A DNA stretch of 64,000 nucleotides from CAIUSP01 sp964594365 (GCA_964594365.1 CAZQMB010000001.1:1-64000), one strand, 5' to 3'; counted from the stretch's first letter, positions 18,439 to 27,369 are shown. Program-made: numbers and translations. The notes: generated by a model not told the origin, from the letters alone.

Positions 18439-19541
18439 GTTGGTTCCTGGCTTTCGTCGGCTTCGCAGCCCTCGTGATTCTCCACGAACTGGGTCATTTC
18501 CTTGCCGCGAAGGCAACGGGAATGCGGGTCGAGAAGTTCTTCCTATTCTTCCCGCCGAAGATTCTCAGCATCAAGCGTGGTGAGACCGAGTACGGAATAG
18601 GTGCGATCCCCGCAGGCGGGTTCGTGAAGATCACGGGGATGAATCCAGATGAGGTCCTTCCTCCGGACATCGCACACCGTGGTTACTACCACCAGCCCGT
18701 GTGGAAACGCATCGTGGTGATCGCCGCTGGACCCGCCATGAACGTATTGGTCGCCTTCCTGATCCTGTTCGCCCTCGCCTTCGGGGTGAAGGAGGCGGTT
18801 GGCACGAGCCTCAAGGTCGGGAGTGTCCAGCCCGCCAGTCCCGCTGTCGGGAAGCTGCAGCCCGGCGACCGCATACTCACCGTCGATGGCAGCGCTGGCA
18901 AGGGGGATACCTTCGACGCACGCGCAGAGGATCTTCGAGAGCGAATCCAGATCCATTCCTGCCCGGGGGAGCCGACCGACGGCTGTGCAGCCGAGATTCC
19001 GGTCGTGATGAAGGTCTCGCGCGACGGCGCCGAGCAAACGCTGCGCATCAAGCCGCGATACGACGCGGCCAGTGACCGTAACCTGATCGGCTTCAGTTTC
19101 GAGCCTGGACGAGTCGTGCCGGTGGATCCGACGATTCCCGAGGCAGCGGTTCGCTCGGTCGAGTTCATGGGGACCGTTACGGGGGCCACCCTGACGGCGA
19201 TCTCGAGGCTGTTCGACGCCGAGCAGCGGAAGCAGATCTCCGGCGTGGTCGGCAGCTACGAGGTGACCCGACAGGCGATCGAGTTCGATGCCCGTACGGC
19301 GCTCACGCTCCTTGCTGTGATCAGCCTTTCACTCGCGATCATCAACCTCTTCCCGTTCCTGCCGCTGGACGGGGGTCACATCTTCTGGAGCCTGGTCGAG
19401 AAGGTGAGAGGGCGGCCTGTCTCCTACCGGGTGATGGAGCGAGCAGGGGTGGTCGGATTTGCCTTGGTCCTCGTCCTGTTCGTGATCGGACTGACGAACG
19501 ACATCGGGCGACTCACAGGAGAAGGGTTCAACCTCCGCTGA
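18435..19541 (+). CDS. rseP: Site-2 membrane metalloprotease RseP
   Basis: Intramembrane zinc protease for regulated proteolysis of anti-sigma factors or for clearing signal peptides. 368 residues. The first helix carries HELGH (His17, Glu18, His21); a PDZ-like domain spans about 125-230; and the last region has NLFPFLPLDGGHIF with the third zinc ligand. The ATG at 18435 overlaps the dxr stop and gives the usual N-terminus. dxr-rseP-ispG is a conserved order in actinobacteria. The RskA-like protein at 29469-30599 is a conceivable substrate, but that is conjecture. Confidence 0.93.
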   Translation: MSWFLAFVGFAALVILHELGHFLAAKATGMRVEKFFLFFPPKILSIKRGETEYGIGAIPAGGFVKITGMNPDEVLPPDIAHRGYYHQPVWKRIVVIAAGPAMNVLVAFLILFALAFGVKEAVGTSLKVGSVQPASPAVGKLQPGDRILTVDGSAGKGDTFDARAEDLRERIQIHSCPGEPTDGCAAEIPVVMKVSRDGAEQTLRIKPRYDAASDRNLIGFSFEPGRVVPVDPTIPEAAVRSVEFMGTVTGATLTAISRLFDAEQRKQISGVVGSYEVTRQAIEFDARTALTLLAVISLSLAIINLFPFLPLDGGHIFWSLVEKVRGRPVSYRVMERAGVVGFALVLVLFVIGLTNDIGRLTGEGFNLR

Positions 19542-20679
19542 CGAGATCGTCACCGGCCCATCCCCGACCGAGCAGAAAAGCTGTCGCCGAGAGCGCGCAG
19601 AGCAAGACCAGCAGTCCGTAGGCGACCGGGCGCCCTGCGGCCTCTGCCAGTCCACCCGCCGCGAGCGAGCCGATGGCGGCCCCACCGGCCCAGGCGAGGT
19701 TCGTAAGTGCCCCGGTGATCCCCTGATCCAACCCCAACCGGTCGCAGATGTCGGCAACCAGTGCCATTCCGGGAGTCCAGAAGAGCTGCAGGGCTGCGAA
19801 GACCAGGGTGACACCGATTGCGACTGTGGGCACCGAGGTCGCGAACGCGAGAGCCAGTATCAGCAGCGTCGTCGTGATCAGGCCCAAGCGCAAGGGCACC
19901 AGCCTCCCACGCCGGTCAGAGAGGCGTCCGATGAGAGGAGCGAATACCGCTTCGACCGCCGCAGATCCCGTGAAGATGGCCCCGATGACCAGAGCCGAGG
20001 CCCCGAACTCATCCAACTCGAGCGGGATCACGACCTCGAGGCAGCCGGCGAGGATTGCTGGAAGCGTGACGAGCCAGACGGCGAACCAGAGAGGGGCCCT
20101 TCCTTGACCCAGGATCTCTCGTAGTTTCGTACCGACTGGTGTGGGAGCAGGAACCAGGGTGCTCCATACGGCAACCAGCGCTCCGACCGCGGCGACCGCG
20201 GCGAAAGTGATCTCGATGCCGATCTCGGAGGCGAGCGCACCTATCGCGGGTCCTACGATCAATCCCACGACCGCAGCAGCGACCACGCGTCCGATCGCCT
20301 CGCCCCGGCGCTTCGGGCCAGCCTCGGCCGCGATCCAGGAGATTCCCGCAGTCCATGCCAACGCCCCTCCGATGCCCTGTACGAAGCGAGCGCCCACCAA
20401 GATCTCGAAGTTCTCGGCGAATCCGAACAGCAGGCAGGACCCGGAGAGGAGCGTGAGTCCTGCCACCAGGGTCTTCTTGATTCCGACACGGGTGACCAAG
20501 CCGCTCGAAGGGAGGGCGGCGAGCAGGTTGGCGACCGCATAGGAGCCGACCAGAAGTCCGGCGCTACCGTCCGAGAGCCCGAACCTCGAGGCGTACTCCG
20601 GCAGCAGCGGAGCGATCGCCGAGTAGAAGAGTGTGTCGAGGAAGATGACAGCGGCGACTATCCAGAGAGGTTTCTTCAC
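19528..20679 (-). CDS. Major facilitator superfamily transporter
   Basis: 383 residues with about twelve transmembrane helices. The N-terminus starts with a short basic stretch, then LWIVAAVIFLDTLFYSAIAPLLPEY; the loop between helices 2 and 3 has VTRVGIKKTLVAG, and the 8-9 loop has GRLSDRRGRLVPLRLG. These fit drug-efflux-type MFS proteins; the substrate is unknown. Start GTG 20679 is chosen because TACGAT (minus strand, 20686-20691) lies six bases upstream and longer versions add unlikely sequence. It is inverted relative to its neighbours and overlaps rseP by 14 bases tail to tail. Confidence 0.85.
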   Translation of the reverse strand: MKKPLWIVAAVIFLDTLFYSAIAPLLPEYASRFGLSDGSAGLLVGSYAVANLLAALPSSGLVTRVGIKKTLVAGLTLLSGSCLLFGFAENFEILVGARFVQGIGGALAWTAGISWIAAEAGPKRRGEAIGRVVAAAVVGLIVGPAIGALASEIGIEITFAAVAAVGALVAVWSTLVPAPTPVGTKLREILGQGRAPLWFAVWLVTLPAILAGCLEVVIPLELDEFGASALVIGAIFTGSAAVEAVFAPLIGRLSDRRGRLVPLRLGLITTTLLILALAFATSVPTVAIGVTLVFAALQLFWTPGMALVADICDRLGLDQGITGALTNLAWAGGAAIGSLAAGGLAEAAGRPVAYGLLVLLCALSATAFLLGRGWAGDDLVSGG

Positions 20680-20685
20680 CGGGCA

Positions 20686-20691
20686 ATCGTA
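20686..20691 (-). promoter_or_regulatory. -10 hexamer TACGAT of the MFS gene, leaderless type
   Basis: The minus-strand hexamer ends six bases before the GTG start, which supports both the start choice and a leaderless transcript. Confidence 0.45.
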
Positions 20692-20730
20692 GGGATTCGC
20701 CTCAGAGGAGAGGCTCCGCAAACTCTGCGC

Positions 20731-20736
20731 TACCCT
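20731..20736 (+). promoter_or_regulatory. -10 hexamer TACCCT of the acyl-CoA synthetase gene
   Basis: TACCCT lies 13 bases before the ATG at 20750, which would leave a leader of only about six bases. It lies in the 70-base divergent gap shared with the MFS gene. Confidence 0.35.
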
Positions 20737-20749
20737 CCGTCTCGGAGAG

Positions 20750-22567
20750 ATGGAACGGGCAACCGCCAACCAGACAGCGGTCGGTGCTGCAATCGACCAG
20801 ACGCTTTCCCCAAACCTCGCGGAGGCATTTCTCGCGACCGTGAACGAGGTCGGTGATGCAGTCGCAATCAGGACCGGAGACGACTCGGTGTCATGGAGCT
20901 GGAACGACGTCGCCGAGAAGGCGAGCGCGAGCGCCGGCGCCCTCGCGGCTCTCGGGGTCGAGCGAGGAGAAACCGTGGCCCTGATGCTGGATAACCGGCC
21001 CCAGTTCATACCGCTCGATCTCGGAGCGGTCATGCTCGGAGCGGTTCCATTCTCGATCTACCAGACGCTGGCCGCCGAGGAGATCGAGTATCTGCTCCGC
21101 GACGCTGGCGCGAAGGTGGTCTTCGTCGAAGAGGCGTACTCCGAGCAGATGAAGCAGGCGCTTGCGGGTGTGGATTGCGTCGAGAAGGTCGTGGTCCTCG
21201 CTGACGAAGCCCCCGATGACTGGATGACCCTCGACGAGTTCGAGGCCCTCGATCCAACGTACGACCCCGCCGGTGCGATCGCGGAGATAGACGACGACAG
21301 CCTGCTCACCCTCATCTACACCTCGGGCACGACCGGTCCGCCGAAGGGGGTCGAACTGACCCATCGGAATCTGATGACCCTGGTCGCCGGGATACAAGAC
21401 CTGATCTCGTTCGAGGCGGGCGTGTCGAAGGTGATTTCGTGGTTGCCCGCAGCCCACATCGCCGAGCGTGGGGCCCACTACTACCTGCCCGTGATCTCAG
21501 GAGCACAGATCACGATCTGTCCGAATCCACGTGAGATCGTCGGCTTCCTGCCCCAGGTTCAGCCGACATGGTTCTTCGCGGTTCCCCGGATATTCGAGAA
21601 GCTCAAGGCGGGCATCGAGGCGATGATCGAGGGAAGGCCCGAGGAGGAGAAGGCCGCTGCCCGCGACGCCCTCTCGGCGGCAGTGCAGAAGGTGCGCCTC
21701 GAGCAGTCAGGTCAGGATGTGCCCGAGGAGCTCGCCGCTGCGGTGGCAACGGCCGACGAGGAGATGTTCTCCGGGCTTCGCAAGATGCTGGGGCTCGAGG
21801 AATTGGAGGCTGTCAACGTCGGCGCTGCCCCTACGCCAGTCGAGACCCTGGAGTTCTTCCATGCAATCGGGATCCCCATCGGTGAGCTCTGGGGCATGTC
21901 GGAGACCTGTGGAGTGGCGACCTGCAACCCCCCGGGGCGCGTGAAGATCGGGACGGTGGGACCGCCGGTCGCCGGGGTCTCGATCAAGCTCGCCGACGAT
22001 GGCGAGGTCATGGTCAAGGCCGACTCCGTAATGCGCGGCTACCGGAATCTCCCGGAGAAGACGGATGAGACGCTCGACGGCGAATGGCTGCTGACCGGCG
22101 ACATCGGAACCCTCGATGAAGACGGCTATCTCAGCATCGTCGACCGTAAGAAGGAGATCATCATCAACGCAGCGGGGAAGAACATGTCGCCGGCGAACAT
22201 CGAAGGACACCTGAAGTCGGCGAGCCCACTGATCGGCGCCGCAGTTGCAATCGGCGACAACCGTCCCTACAACGTGGCGCTACTCACCCTCGACCCTGAC
22301 TTCGCTCCGGTTTGGGCACAGCAACAAGGGCTCGAGGACGCCGATATCGCAGCTCTCGCAGGGTCAGACCGAGTGAGGGAGGCGCTCCAGACTGCGGTGG
22401 ACGAGGCAAACGAGAAGCTCGCTCGCGTCGAGCAGATCAAGAAGTTCGCGGTCCTCCCAGAGGTCTGGATGCCCGGAGGTGACGAACTGACCCCCACGAT
22501 GAAGCTGAAGCGCAAGCCCATCGACGCCAAGTACTCCGAGCAGATCGAAGGTCTCTACGGCGAGTAG
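20750..22567 (+). CDS. Long-chain fatty acid-CoA ligase (FadD15-like)
   Basis: Activates fatty acids as acyl-AMP and then acyl-CoA. 605 residues of the AMP-binding family: P-loop YTSGTTGPPKGVELTHRN near 195, AAPTPVETLEFFHAIG, WGMSETCGVATCNP, the LLTGDIGTLDEDGYL motif with adenosine-binding Asp, DRKKEIIINAAGKNMSPANIE, and the C-terminal lysine motif PTMKLKRKPI. The overall form matches actinobacterial FadD15/AMP-dependent long-chain ligases. It lies between rseP and ispG, where this gene is not usual. Confidence 0.9.
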   Translation: MERATANQTAVGAAIDQTLSPNLAEAFLATVNEVGDAVAIRTGDDSVSWSWNDVAEKASASAGALAALGVERGETVALMLDNRPQFIPLDLGAVMLGAVPFSIYQTLAAEEIEYLLRDAGAKVVFVEEAYSEQMKQALAGVDCVEKVVVLADEAPDDWMTLDEFEALDPTYDPAGAIAEIDDDSLLTLIYTSGTTGPPKGVELTHRNLMTLVAGIQDLISFEAGVSKVISWLPAAHIAERGAHYYLPVISGAQITICPNPREIVGFLPQVQPTWFFAVPRIFEKLKAGIEAMIEGRPEEEKAAARDALSAAVQKVRLEQSGQDVPEELAAAVATADEEMFSGLRKMLGLEELEAVNVGAAPTPVETLEFFHAIGIPIGELWGMSETCGVATCNPPGRVKIGTVGPPVAGVSIKLADDGEVMVKADSVMRGYRNLPEKTDETLDGEWLLTGDIGTLDEDGYLSIVDRKKEIIINAAGKNMSPANIEGHLKSASPLIGAAVAIGDNRPYNVALLTLDPDFAPVWAQQQGLEDADIAALAGSDRVREALQTAVDEANEKLARVEQIKKFAVLPEVWMPGGDELTPTMKLKRKPIDAKYSEQIEGLYGE

Positions 22568-22585
22568 TGTCCGGCGTCCCCCGGC

Positions 22586-22591
22586 TACTCT
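22586..22591 (+). promoter_or_regulatory. -10 hexamer TACTCT of ispG, leaderless type
   Basis: TACTCT ends six bases before the GTG start of ispG, the ideal spacing for transcription starting on the G of GTG. Confidence 0.5.
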
Positions 22592-22597
22592 TACCGG

Positions 22598-23824
22598 GTG
22601 AGCTCGAAACGCCAGATATTCGTCGGAGGTGTCCCGATCGGAGGGGGCGCGCCCGTCGCCGTGCAGACGATGACCAAGACCGAGACTGCGAACGTCGCCG
22701 CCACGATGGAGCAGATCGAGAAGGTCGCTGAGGCAGGCGCGGATCTGGTGCGATGCGCCGTGCCTCGAGACGAGGATGTCGTTGCGTTGGCTGAGATCGT
22801 CGAGCGGTCACCAATCCCCGTAATCGCGGACATCCACTTCAACCACACACTGGCCCTGAAGGCCATCGAGGCCGGGGCAGCGTGCATCCGGCTCAACCCC
22901 GGCAATATCGGGGGGCCTGACAAGGTTGCGGAGGTCGCCAAGCTCGCTACCGAGAGGGGAACTCCGATGCGGATAGGCGTCAACTCGGGGTCTCTCCCCA
23001 AGCATCTGCACGAGATAGAGAAGGAGAACCCGGTCGAGGCTCTGGTCACCGCGGCGGTCGAGTTCGTCGAACTGATGGAGCGACTCGATTTCGAGAATTT
23101 CAAGGTATCGATCAAGAGCACGGATGTTCCGAATACGATCGCCTCGAACCGCCTGCTCGCCGAGCGAATCCCATATCCGCTACACCTCGGTATCACCGAG
23201 GCTGGAACCAAGTGGACGGGCTCCCTCAAGTCGGCAGTCGGGCTCGGCACACTCCTCGCGGACGGGGTGGGGGACACCATCAGGATCAGCCTGTCGACCT
23301 TCCACGCCGAAGAAGAAGTGAAGGTCGGATGGGAGATCCTCAAGGCCCTCAAGCTCCGTGAGAAGGGACCGGTCCTCATCGCGTGTCCGACCTGCGGGCG
23401 CCTCCAGTTCGACATGGACACTGTCGTCGCCGAGATCGAGACACGGCTCGAGGCATATGACGAACCCATCGAGGTCGCGGTACTCGGCTGTGCGGTGAAT
23501 GGCATCGGCGAGGCCTCCAATGCTGAATTCGGCATCGCCGGAGCCAAGAACGAAGGTCTGATCTTCGCCGGAGGAAAACCTTTGCGAAAGGTGCCGCAAG
23601 AGCAGCTCGTGGACACCCTGTTCGCCGAGATCGACAAGTCCCTGGACCGGGGAGAGGTCGAATTCGACGATGCCGAAGCCGCCGAAGGGGCCGCGTGGCT
23701 GGCGAAGATCGAAGAGGAGAATGCCGGGGAGCTGACACCTGAGAGGATCGCGAAGATGGAGGCAGAAGCTGCGGCCCGCGAGGAGGAGTCGCCGGTCGAA
23801 GGCCGACGCTTCTCACGCTCTTAG
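22598..23824 (+). CDS. ispG: 4-hydroxy-3-methylbut-2-enyl diphosphate synthase
   Basis: Iron-sulfur enzyme of the MEP pathway that converts the cyclic diphosphate MEcPP to HMBPP. 408 residues, the bacterial two-domain form. The [4Fe-4S] ligands are Cys263 and Cys266 (ACPTCGR) and Cys298 (LGCAVNGIGEA), with Glu305. The barrel shows ADIHFNHTLALKAI, CIRLNPGNIG and LGITEAGTKWTGSLKSAVGLG. The C-terminal ~45 residues are an acidic helical extension. Start GTG 22598 follows a TACTCT hexamer by six bases. proS follows 40 bases later. Confidence 0.96.
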   Translation: MSSKRQIFVGGVPIGGGAPVAVQTMTKTETANVAATMEQIEKVAEAGADLVRCAVPRDEDVVALAEIVERSPIPVIADIHFNHTLALKAIEAGAACIRLNPGNIGGPDKVAEVAKLATERGTPMRIGVNSGSLPKHLHEIEKENPVEALVTAAVEFVELMERLDFENFKVSIKSTDVPNTIASNRLLAERIPYPLHLGITEAGTKWTGSLKSAVGLGTLLADGVGDTIRISLSTFHAEEEVKVGWEILKALKLREKGPVLIACPTCGRLQFDMDTVVAEIETRLEAYDEPIEVAVLGCAVNGIGEASNAEFGIAGAKNEGLIFAGGKPLRKVPQEQLVDTLFAEIDKSLDRGEVEFDDAEAAEGAAWLAKIEEENAGELTPERIAKMEAEAAAREEESPVEGRRFSRS

Positions 23825-23851
23825 ATGAGGTCCGGCCACCGATGCAGCCGA

Positions 23852-23857
23852 TAGGCT
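23852..23857 (+). promoter_or_regulatory. -10 hexamer TAGGCT of proS, leaderless type
   Basis: TAGGCT ends seven bases before the proS ATG in a 40-base intergenic gap. Confidence 0.5.
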
Positions 23858-23864
23858 CGCGCTG

Positions 23865-25550
23865 ATGTCGAGACGAACCGAGACCTTCCTCCCGACCCTG
23901 CGCGAGGACCCGGCAGACAGTGAGACGACATCTCACCGCTTGCTCCTACGGGCTGGAATGGTGCGGCAGCTTGGAGCAGGCCTCTGGACCTGGCTGCCGG
24001 CTGGCTACCGATCCATAGCCAAGGCCGAGGAAATCATCCGCGAGGAGATGGTGGCCATCGGTGGACAGGAGATGCTGCTCCCGTTGATGCAGCCTGCCGA
24101 GATCTGGCGCGAGACCGGTCGATACGGAATCGGAGAGATGTTCAAGCTCCAGGACCGCAGGGAGTCCGATCTCGTGTTGGGTATGACCCATGAGGAGCCT
24201 GTCACCTGGCACGTGGCCCGTGAGGTCCGCTCCTATCGGGATCTGCCACTGATCCTCTTCCAGATCCAACTCAAGGAACGCGACGAACCGAGGCCGCGTG
24301 CTGGTGTGCTGCGTACCCGTGAGTTCTCGATGAAGGACTCCTACAGCTTCGATCGCGACGAGGCCGGGATGGAGGAGAGCTACGCGAAGCACATCTCTGC
24401 CTACGACCGGATCTTCGATCGATGCGGCCTCGAGTGGCATCGCGTCTCCTCCGATGTGGGGATGATGGGAGGAGCCGGAGCGGATGAGTACATGGCTCCT
24501 TGTCCGGCCGGAGAGGACAAGATCGCCCTCGCAGACGGCTATGCGGCGAATGTCGAGGTTGCCGTCTCACGTGCCCGGGCGGTGGAGCTACCGGCGCCCG
24601 CCGCCTCGCCTACAGAGGTCGAGACTCCTGGCTCCACGACGGTGGAGGATGTTGCGGGAACCCTCGGCGTGGCTCAAGGCGCACTCCTCAAGGCGATTCC
24701 GGTGATGACCGAGGGGCGAGGTCTGTTGATGGCGTTGGTCCGAGGCGATGACGCGCTGAACGAGTTGAAGCTCTCGAACTTCATCGGTGAATCGGTCCGG
24801 CAGGCGAGCCCTGAGGAGATCGACTCCGAGATAGGGCCGACCGGATTCATCGGGCCGATCGGGGCTGATTGTCCGGTGATCTGCGACCTCGCAATCGACG
24901 GAGACTCGTATGTGTGCGGGGCGAACCAGGTCGACAGGCACTTGATGGGTGTGGATCCAGCTCGCGATTTCCAGGCGGAACGAGCGGACATCAGGGCGGT
25001 TCGGTCCGGAGACCTCACCGAAGGCGGCTCGGAGATCGAGATAGTTCCGGCCATCGAGGTAGGGAACATCTTCAAACTCGGTACCCGCTACTCAGAGGCG
25101 CTCGGGGCGACCTTCCTGGATGAGTCGGGCATCGAGCACCCGATCGTGATGGGAAGCTATGGCATCGGCCCAGCGCGGATCATCGCGGCGTCGGTAGAGC
25201 AGCGCGCCGACGACAAGGGAATAGCCTGGCCGAGGTCACTCTCGCCTTGGGACATGTCGCTGGTTCCGCTCTCGAAACAGGGCGAACCAGAGCGAGGTTC
25301 TGCTGACGATCTCTACGAGTCCCTCTCTGACGCCGGAGTGGAGGTCCTCTACGACGATCGGGATGCGAATGCGGGGGAGAAGTTGACCGACGCAGAACTG
25401 ATCGGATGTCCGCTCCGCGTGGTGGTAGGAAAGAGGTCGCTCGCGGAAGGCAATCTCGAAGTCCAGATACGTAAGACCGGAGCGGACGAGACACTCGGTG
25501 TCGACGGGGCCGCCGATGCCATCTCCGATCTGCTCGATGGCATCGACTGA
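23865..25550 (+). CDS. proS: Prolyl-tRNA synthetase, bacterial type with editing domain
   Basis: Charges tRNA-Pro with proline. 561 residues. Class II motif 1 lies near RAGMVRQLGAGLWTWLPAG; motif 2 is REFSMKDSYSFD; motif 3 is GSYGIGPARIIAA. Between motifs 2 and 3 lies the INS editing domain (about 225-385) that removes Ala-tRNA-Pro. The anticodon-binding domain at the end shows DDRDANAGEKLTDAELIGCPLRVVVGKR. The order ispG-proS is common in actinobacteria. Confidence 0.96.
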   Translation: MSRRTETFLPTLREDPADSETTSHRLLLRAGMVRQLGAGLWTWLPAGYRSIAKAEEIIREEMVAIGGQEMLLPLMQPAEIWRETGRYGIGEMFKLQDRRESDLVLGMTHEEPVTWHVAREVRSYRDLPLILFQIQLKERDEPRPRAGVLRTREFSMKDSYSFDRDEAGMEESYAKHISAYDRIFDRCGLEWHRVSSDVGMMGGAGADEYMAPCPAGEDKIALADGYAANVEVAVSRARAVELPAPAASPTEVETPGSTTVEDVAGTLGVAQGALLKAIPVMTEGRGLLMALVRGDDALNELKLSNFIGESVRQASPEEIDSEIGPTGFIGPIGADCPVICDLAIDGDSYVCGANQVDRHLMGVDPARDFQAERADIRAVRSGDLTEGGSEIEIVPAIEVGNIFKLGTRYSEALGATFLDESGIEHPIVMGSYGIGPARIIAASVEQRADDKGIAWPRSLSPWDMSLVPLSKQGEPERGSADDLYESLSDAGVEVLYDDRDANAGEKLTDAELIGCPLRVVVGKRSLAEGNLEVQIRKTGADETLGVDGAADAISDLLDGID

Positions 25551-25562
25551 GGCAGATCGCTG

Positions 25563-26231
25563 GTGGGCATGGGCAAGCGAGCGGAGCGTGACAGGCCGGA
25601 ACTGGGGAGACGGAGGCTCTTCGGGATCGACAGGTCCGGTCCATCGCCGAAGCAGACACAGCCGGGCGAGCCATTACGGCCCTGGACCCTCCCCAACCTG
25701 GTCGGCTACCTGCGTCTCGCCGCCATACCCGTGTTCCTCGTCTTGGCCCTCTCGGGCAAGGACGGTCCTCCGCTCTACGCGGCGGCCATCTTCTGGGCGA
25801 TCGCCGCCGGCGACTATCTCGATGGGTTCCTTGCCCGAGCCACCGGTCAGTACAGCCGGCTCGGAAGCCTCCTCGATCCGGTCGTCGATCGAGCGACCAT
25901 CCTCTCGGGTGGGTACGTATGTTGGTACTTCGAACTGCTTCCTCGCTGGGCACTCGCAGCCATAGCGGTGCGGGAAGTGCTCACCCTGCTGATGGCGCAG
26001 ATCGCGGTTCGGAAGGGAGTACCGATCGAGATCAACTGGTTCGGTCGGATCGCCGTCTTCCCGATCATGAGCGCGATCTTCTTCGCGATGGTCGTCGAGA
26101 GCGTGGTGTGGGACGCGATGCTCGTGTTGGGACTGATCCTCGCTGTCTTCGCCAGCGTGGTTTACGTGAGGGACTACTTGCGATACCCGGAACCAGAGGA
26201 TGCTGCACGCAAACCTTCAACCTCTGATTGA
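25563..26231 (+). CDS. CDP-alcohol phosphatidyltransferase (PgsA-like)
   Basis: Membrane enzyme that joins a CDP-diacylglycerol-derived phosphatidyl group to an alcohol, most likely glycerol 3-phosphate. 222 residues, with a soluble N-terminus of ~40 residues and about five helices. The family signature D-x2-DG-x2-AR-x8-G-x3-D-x3-D is complete: DYLDGFLARATGQYSRLGSL, then LDPVVDR. The alcohol substrate cannot be fixed from the sequence. The start is GTG 25563 or ATG 25569. Its stop overlaps a predicted -35 box for the next gene. Confidence 0.87.
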   Translation: MGMGKRAERDRPELGRRRLFGIDRSGPSPKQTQPGEPLRPWTLPNLVGYLRLAAIPVFLVLALSGKDGPPLYAAAIFWAIAAGDYLDGFLARATGQYSRLGSLLDPVVDRATILSGGYVCWYFELLPRWALAAIAVREVLTLLMAQIAVRKGVPIEINWFGRIAVFPIMSAIFFAMVVESVVWDAMLVLGLILAVFASVVYVRDYLRYPEPEDAARKPSTSD

Positions 26232-26256
26232 GGGAAGTGGCGGAGGCGGCTATCCT
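26228..26256 (+). promoter_or_regulatory. Sigma70-type promoter of the FHA gene
   Basis: TTGAGG at 26228-26233, a 17-base spacer and TATCCT at 26251-26256 form a standard -35/-10 pair that overlaps the end of the upstream gene. The ATG is 32 bases after the -10, so this transcript has a leader with AAAGGA as ribosome site. Confidence 0.5.
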
Positions 26257-26288
26257 GCTTCAGCACGTCCAACCCGGAAAGGACCCGC

Positions 26289-26765
26289 ATGCATTGCCCT
26301 GAGTGCAGTTTCGTCAACGTAGAGGGAGCCAACTACTGTCAGAAGTGCGGGGTCTACCTCTCACGTCCTGATCCGCAGGATGAGCCGACGACGATGACCT
26401 ATACGGTCGATGAGTCGGGCGAGATGCATCAGGTCGATATCGAGGACATCGTCGCCAAGGCCGGCGCTGCGCTGGTGATCAGGGCCGGAGGGGGTAGAGC
26501 GGGGGAGAGCTTCTCGCTCGATACCGATCAGCTTTCGATCGGCCGGAGCCCGGAATCCGGCATCTTCCTCGACGACGTAACGGTCTCGCGAAACCATGCC
26601 TTGATCGTCCGGCGTGGCTCGGAGGTCTACATCGATGACTTGGGTTCCCTCAATGGCACCTATGTGAACCGGCAGCGGATCGAATCGCAGCTCCTGGGTG
26701 ACGGAGACGAGATCCAGGTCGGTAAGTACAAGTTGAGTTTCCTCGCGGGCGAGGAGGGCAAGTGA
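26289..26765 (+). CDS. FHA-domain protein with N-terminal zinc ribbon (GarA/OdhI-like)
   Basis: 158 residues. A Cys4 ribbon (Cys3, Cys6, Cys17, Cys20) is followed by an acidic linker and a C-terminal FHA domain (about 62-152) with the phosphothreonine-binding residues in IGRSPESGIFLDD, VTVSRNHALI and GSLNGTYVN. In mycobacteria GarA lies next to an FtsR-like MerR gene, as here, and its phosphorylation by Ser/Thr kinases controls TCA-cycle enzymes. GarA has a Thr-rich phosphosite; here PTTM near residue 34 may play that part, which is inference. AAAGGA lies upstream of the ATG. The stop overlaps the next gene. Confidence 0.85.
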   Translation: MHCPECSFVNVEGANYCQKCGVYLSRPDPQDEPTTMTYTVDESGEMHQVDIEDIVAKAGAALVIRAGGGRAGESFSLDTDQLSIGRSPESGIFLDDVTVSRNHALIVRRGSEVYIDDLGSLNGTYVNRQRIESQLLGDGDEIQVGKYKLSFLAGEEGK

Positions 26766-27366
26766 GCACCCGAGTGGAAAGCGGCCGCAGTTCCAAACCA
26801 CGCCGCTCGTCGAAGCGGAAGGCGCTCACCATAGGAGAGGTGACGAAGATGCTGTCCTCGGAGTTCGAGGACATCTCGATCTCGAAGATCCGCTACCTCG
26901 AGGACCAGAAGCTGCTTTCGCCAAGGCGAACCGAGGGCGGATACCGGCTCTACAGCCAGAGCGATGTAGATCGATTGAGATCGATCCTCCGGATGCAGAG
27001 GGACGAGTTCCTTCCGCTTCGCGTCATCCGCAAGGAGCTGGCGGGNNNNNNNNNNNNNNNNNNNNNNNNNNNNNNNNNNNNNNNNNNNNNNNNNNNNNNN
27101 NNNNNNNNNNNNNNNNNNNNNNNNNNNNNNNNNNNNNNNNNNNNNCACGCTTCGGGGTTCACGGTCGCAATCTCAGGGTCTTCAGAACCTCGGCCGACCG
27201 AGAGTCGGCCCTGCTCGAGCAGCTGATCGGCCCCTCTCTCCGCTCCCATGACTCTGGACGCAGGCGGGAGGCCCTGGACAATCTCGAGAATCTCGCTTCG
27301 GTCACCGGGCACCTCAAGCACCTGCTGCTGATCAAGGATCTGCGCCGGATTACCGGCGAAGGCTGA
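26762..27366 (+). CDS. FtsR-like MerR family regulator, interrupted by assembly gap
   Basis: The N-terminal part (26762-27045) has a MerR winged helix: LTIGEVTKMLSSEF, IRYLEDQKLLSPRRTEGGYR, and VDRLRSILRMQR. After 100 N the frame ending at the TGA 27364-27366 gives a C-terminal piece with LRVFRTSADRESALLEQLIG and a final helix, matching the actinobacterial Rv1828/FtsR type. The two pieces are in different frames across exactly 100 N, which is expected if the N run is a placeholder of arbitrary length. FtsR binds promoters of division genes such as ftsZ. The GTG start overlaps the FHA gene by four bases (GTGA). Confidence 0.85.
27046..27145. other. Assembly gap of 100 N
   Basis: Exactly 100 N, the usual placeholder for a gap of unknown size. 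The flanks do not share any visible overlap, so real sequence is missing from the middle of the MerR gene. Confidence 0.98.
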
Positions 27367-27369
27367 GGA

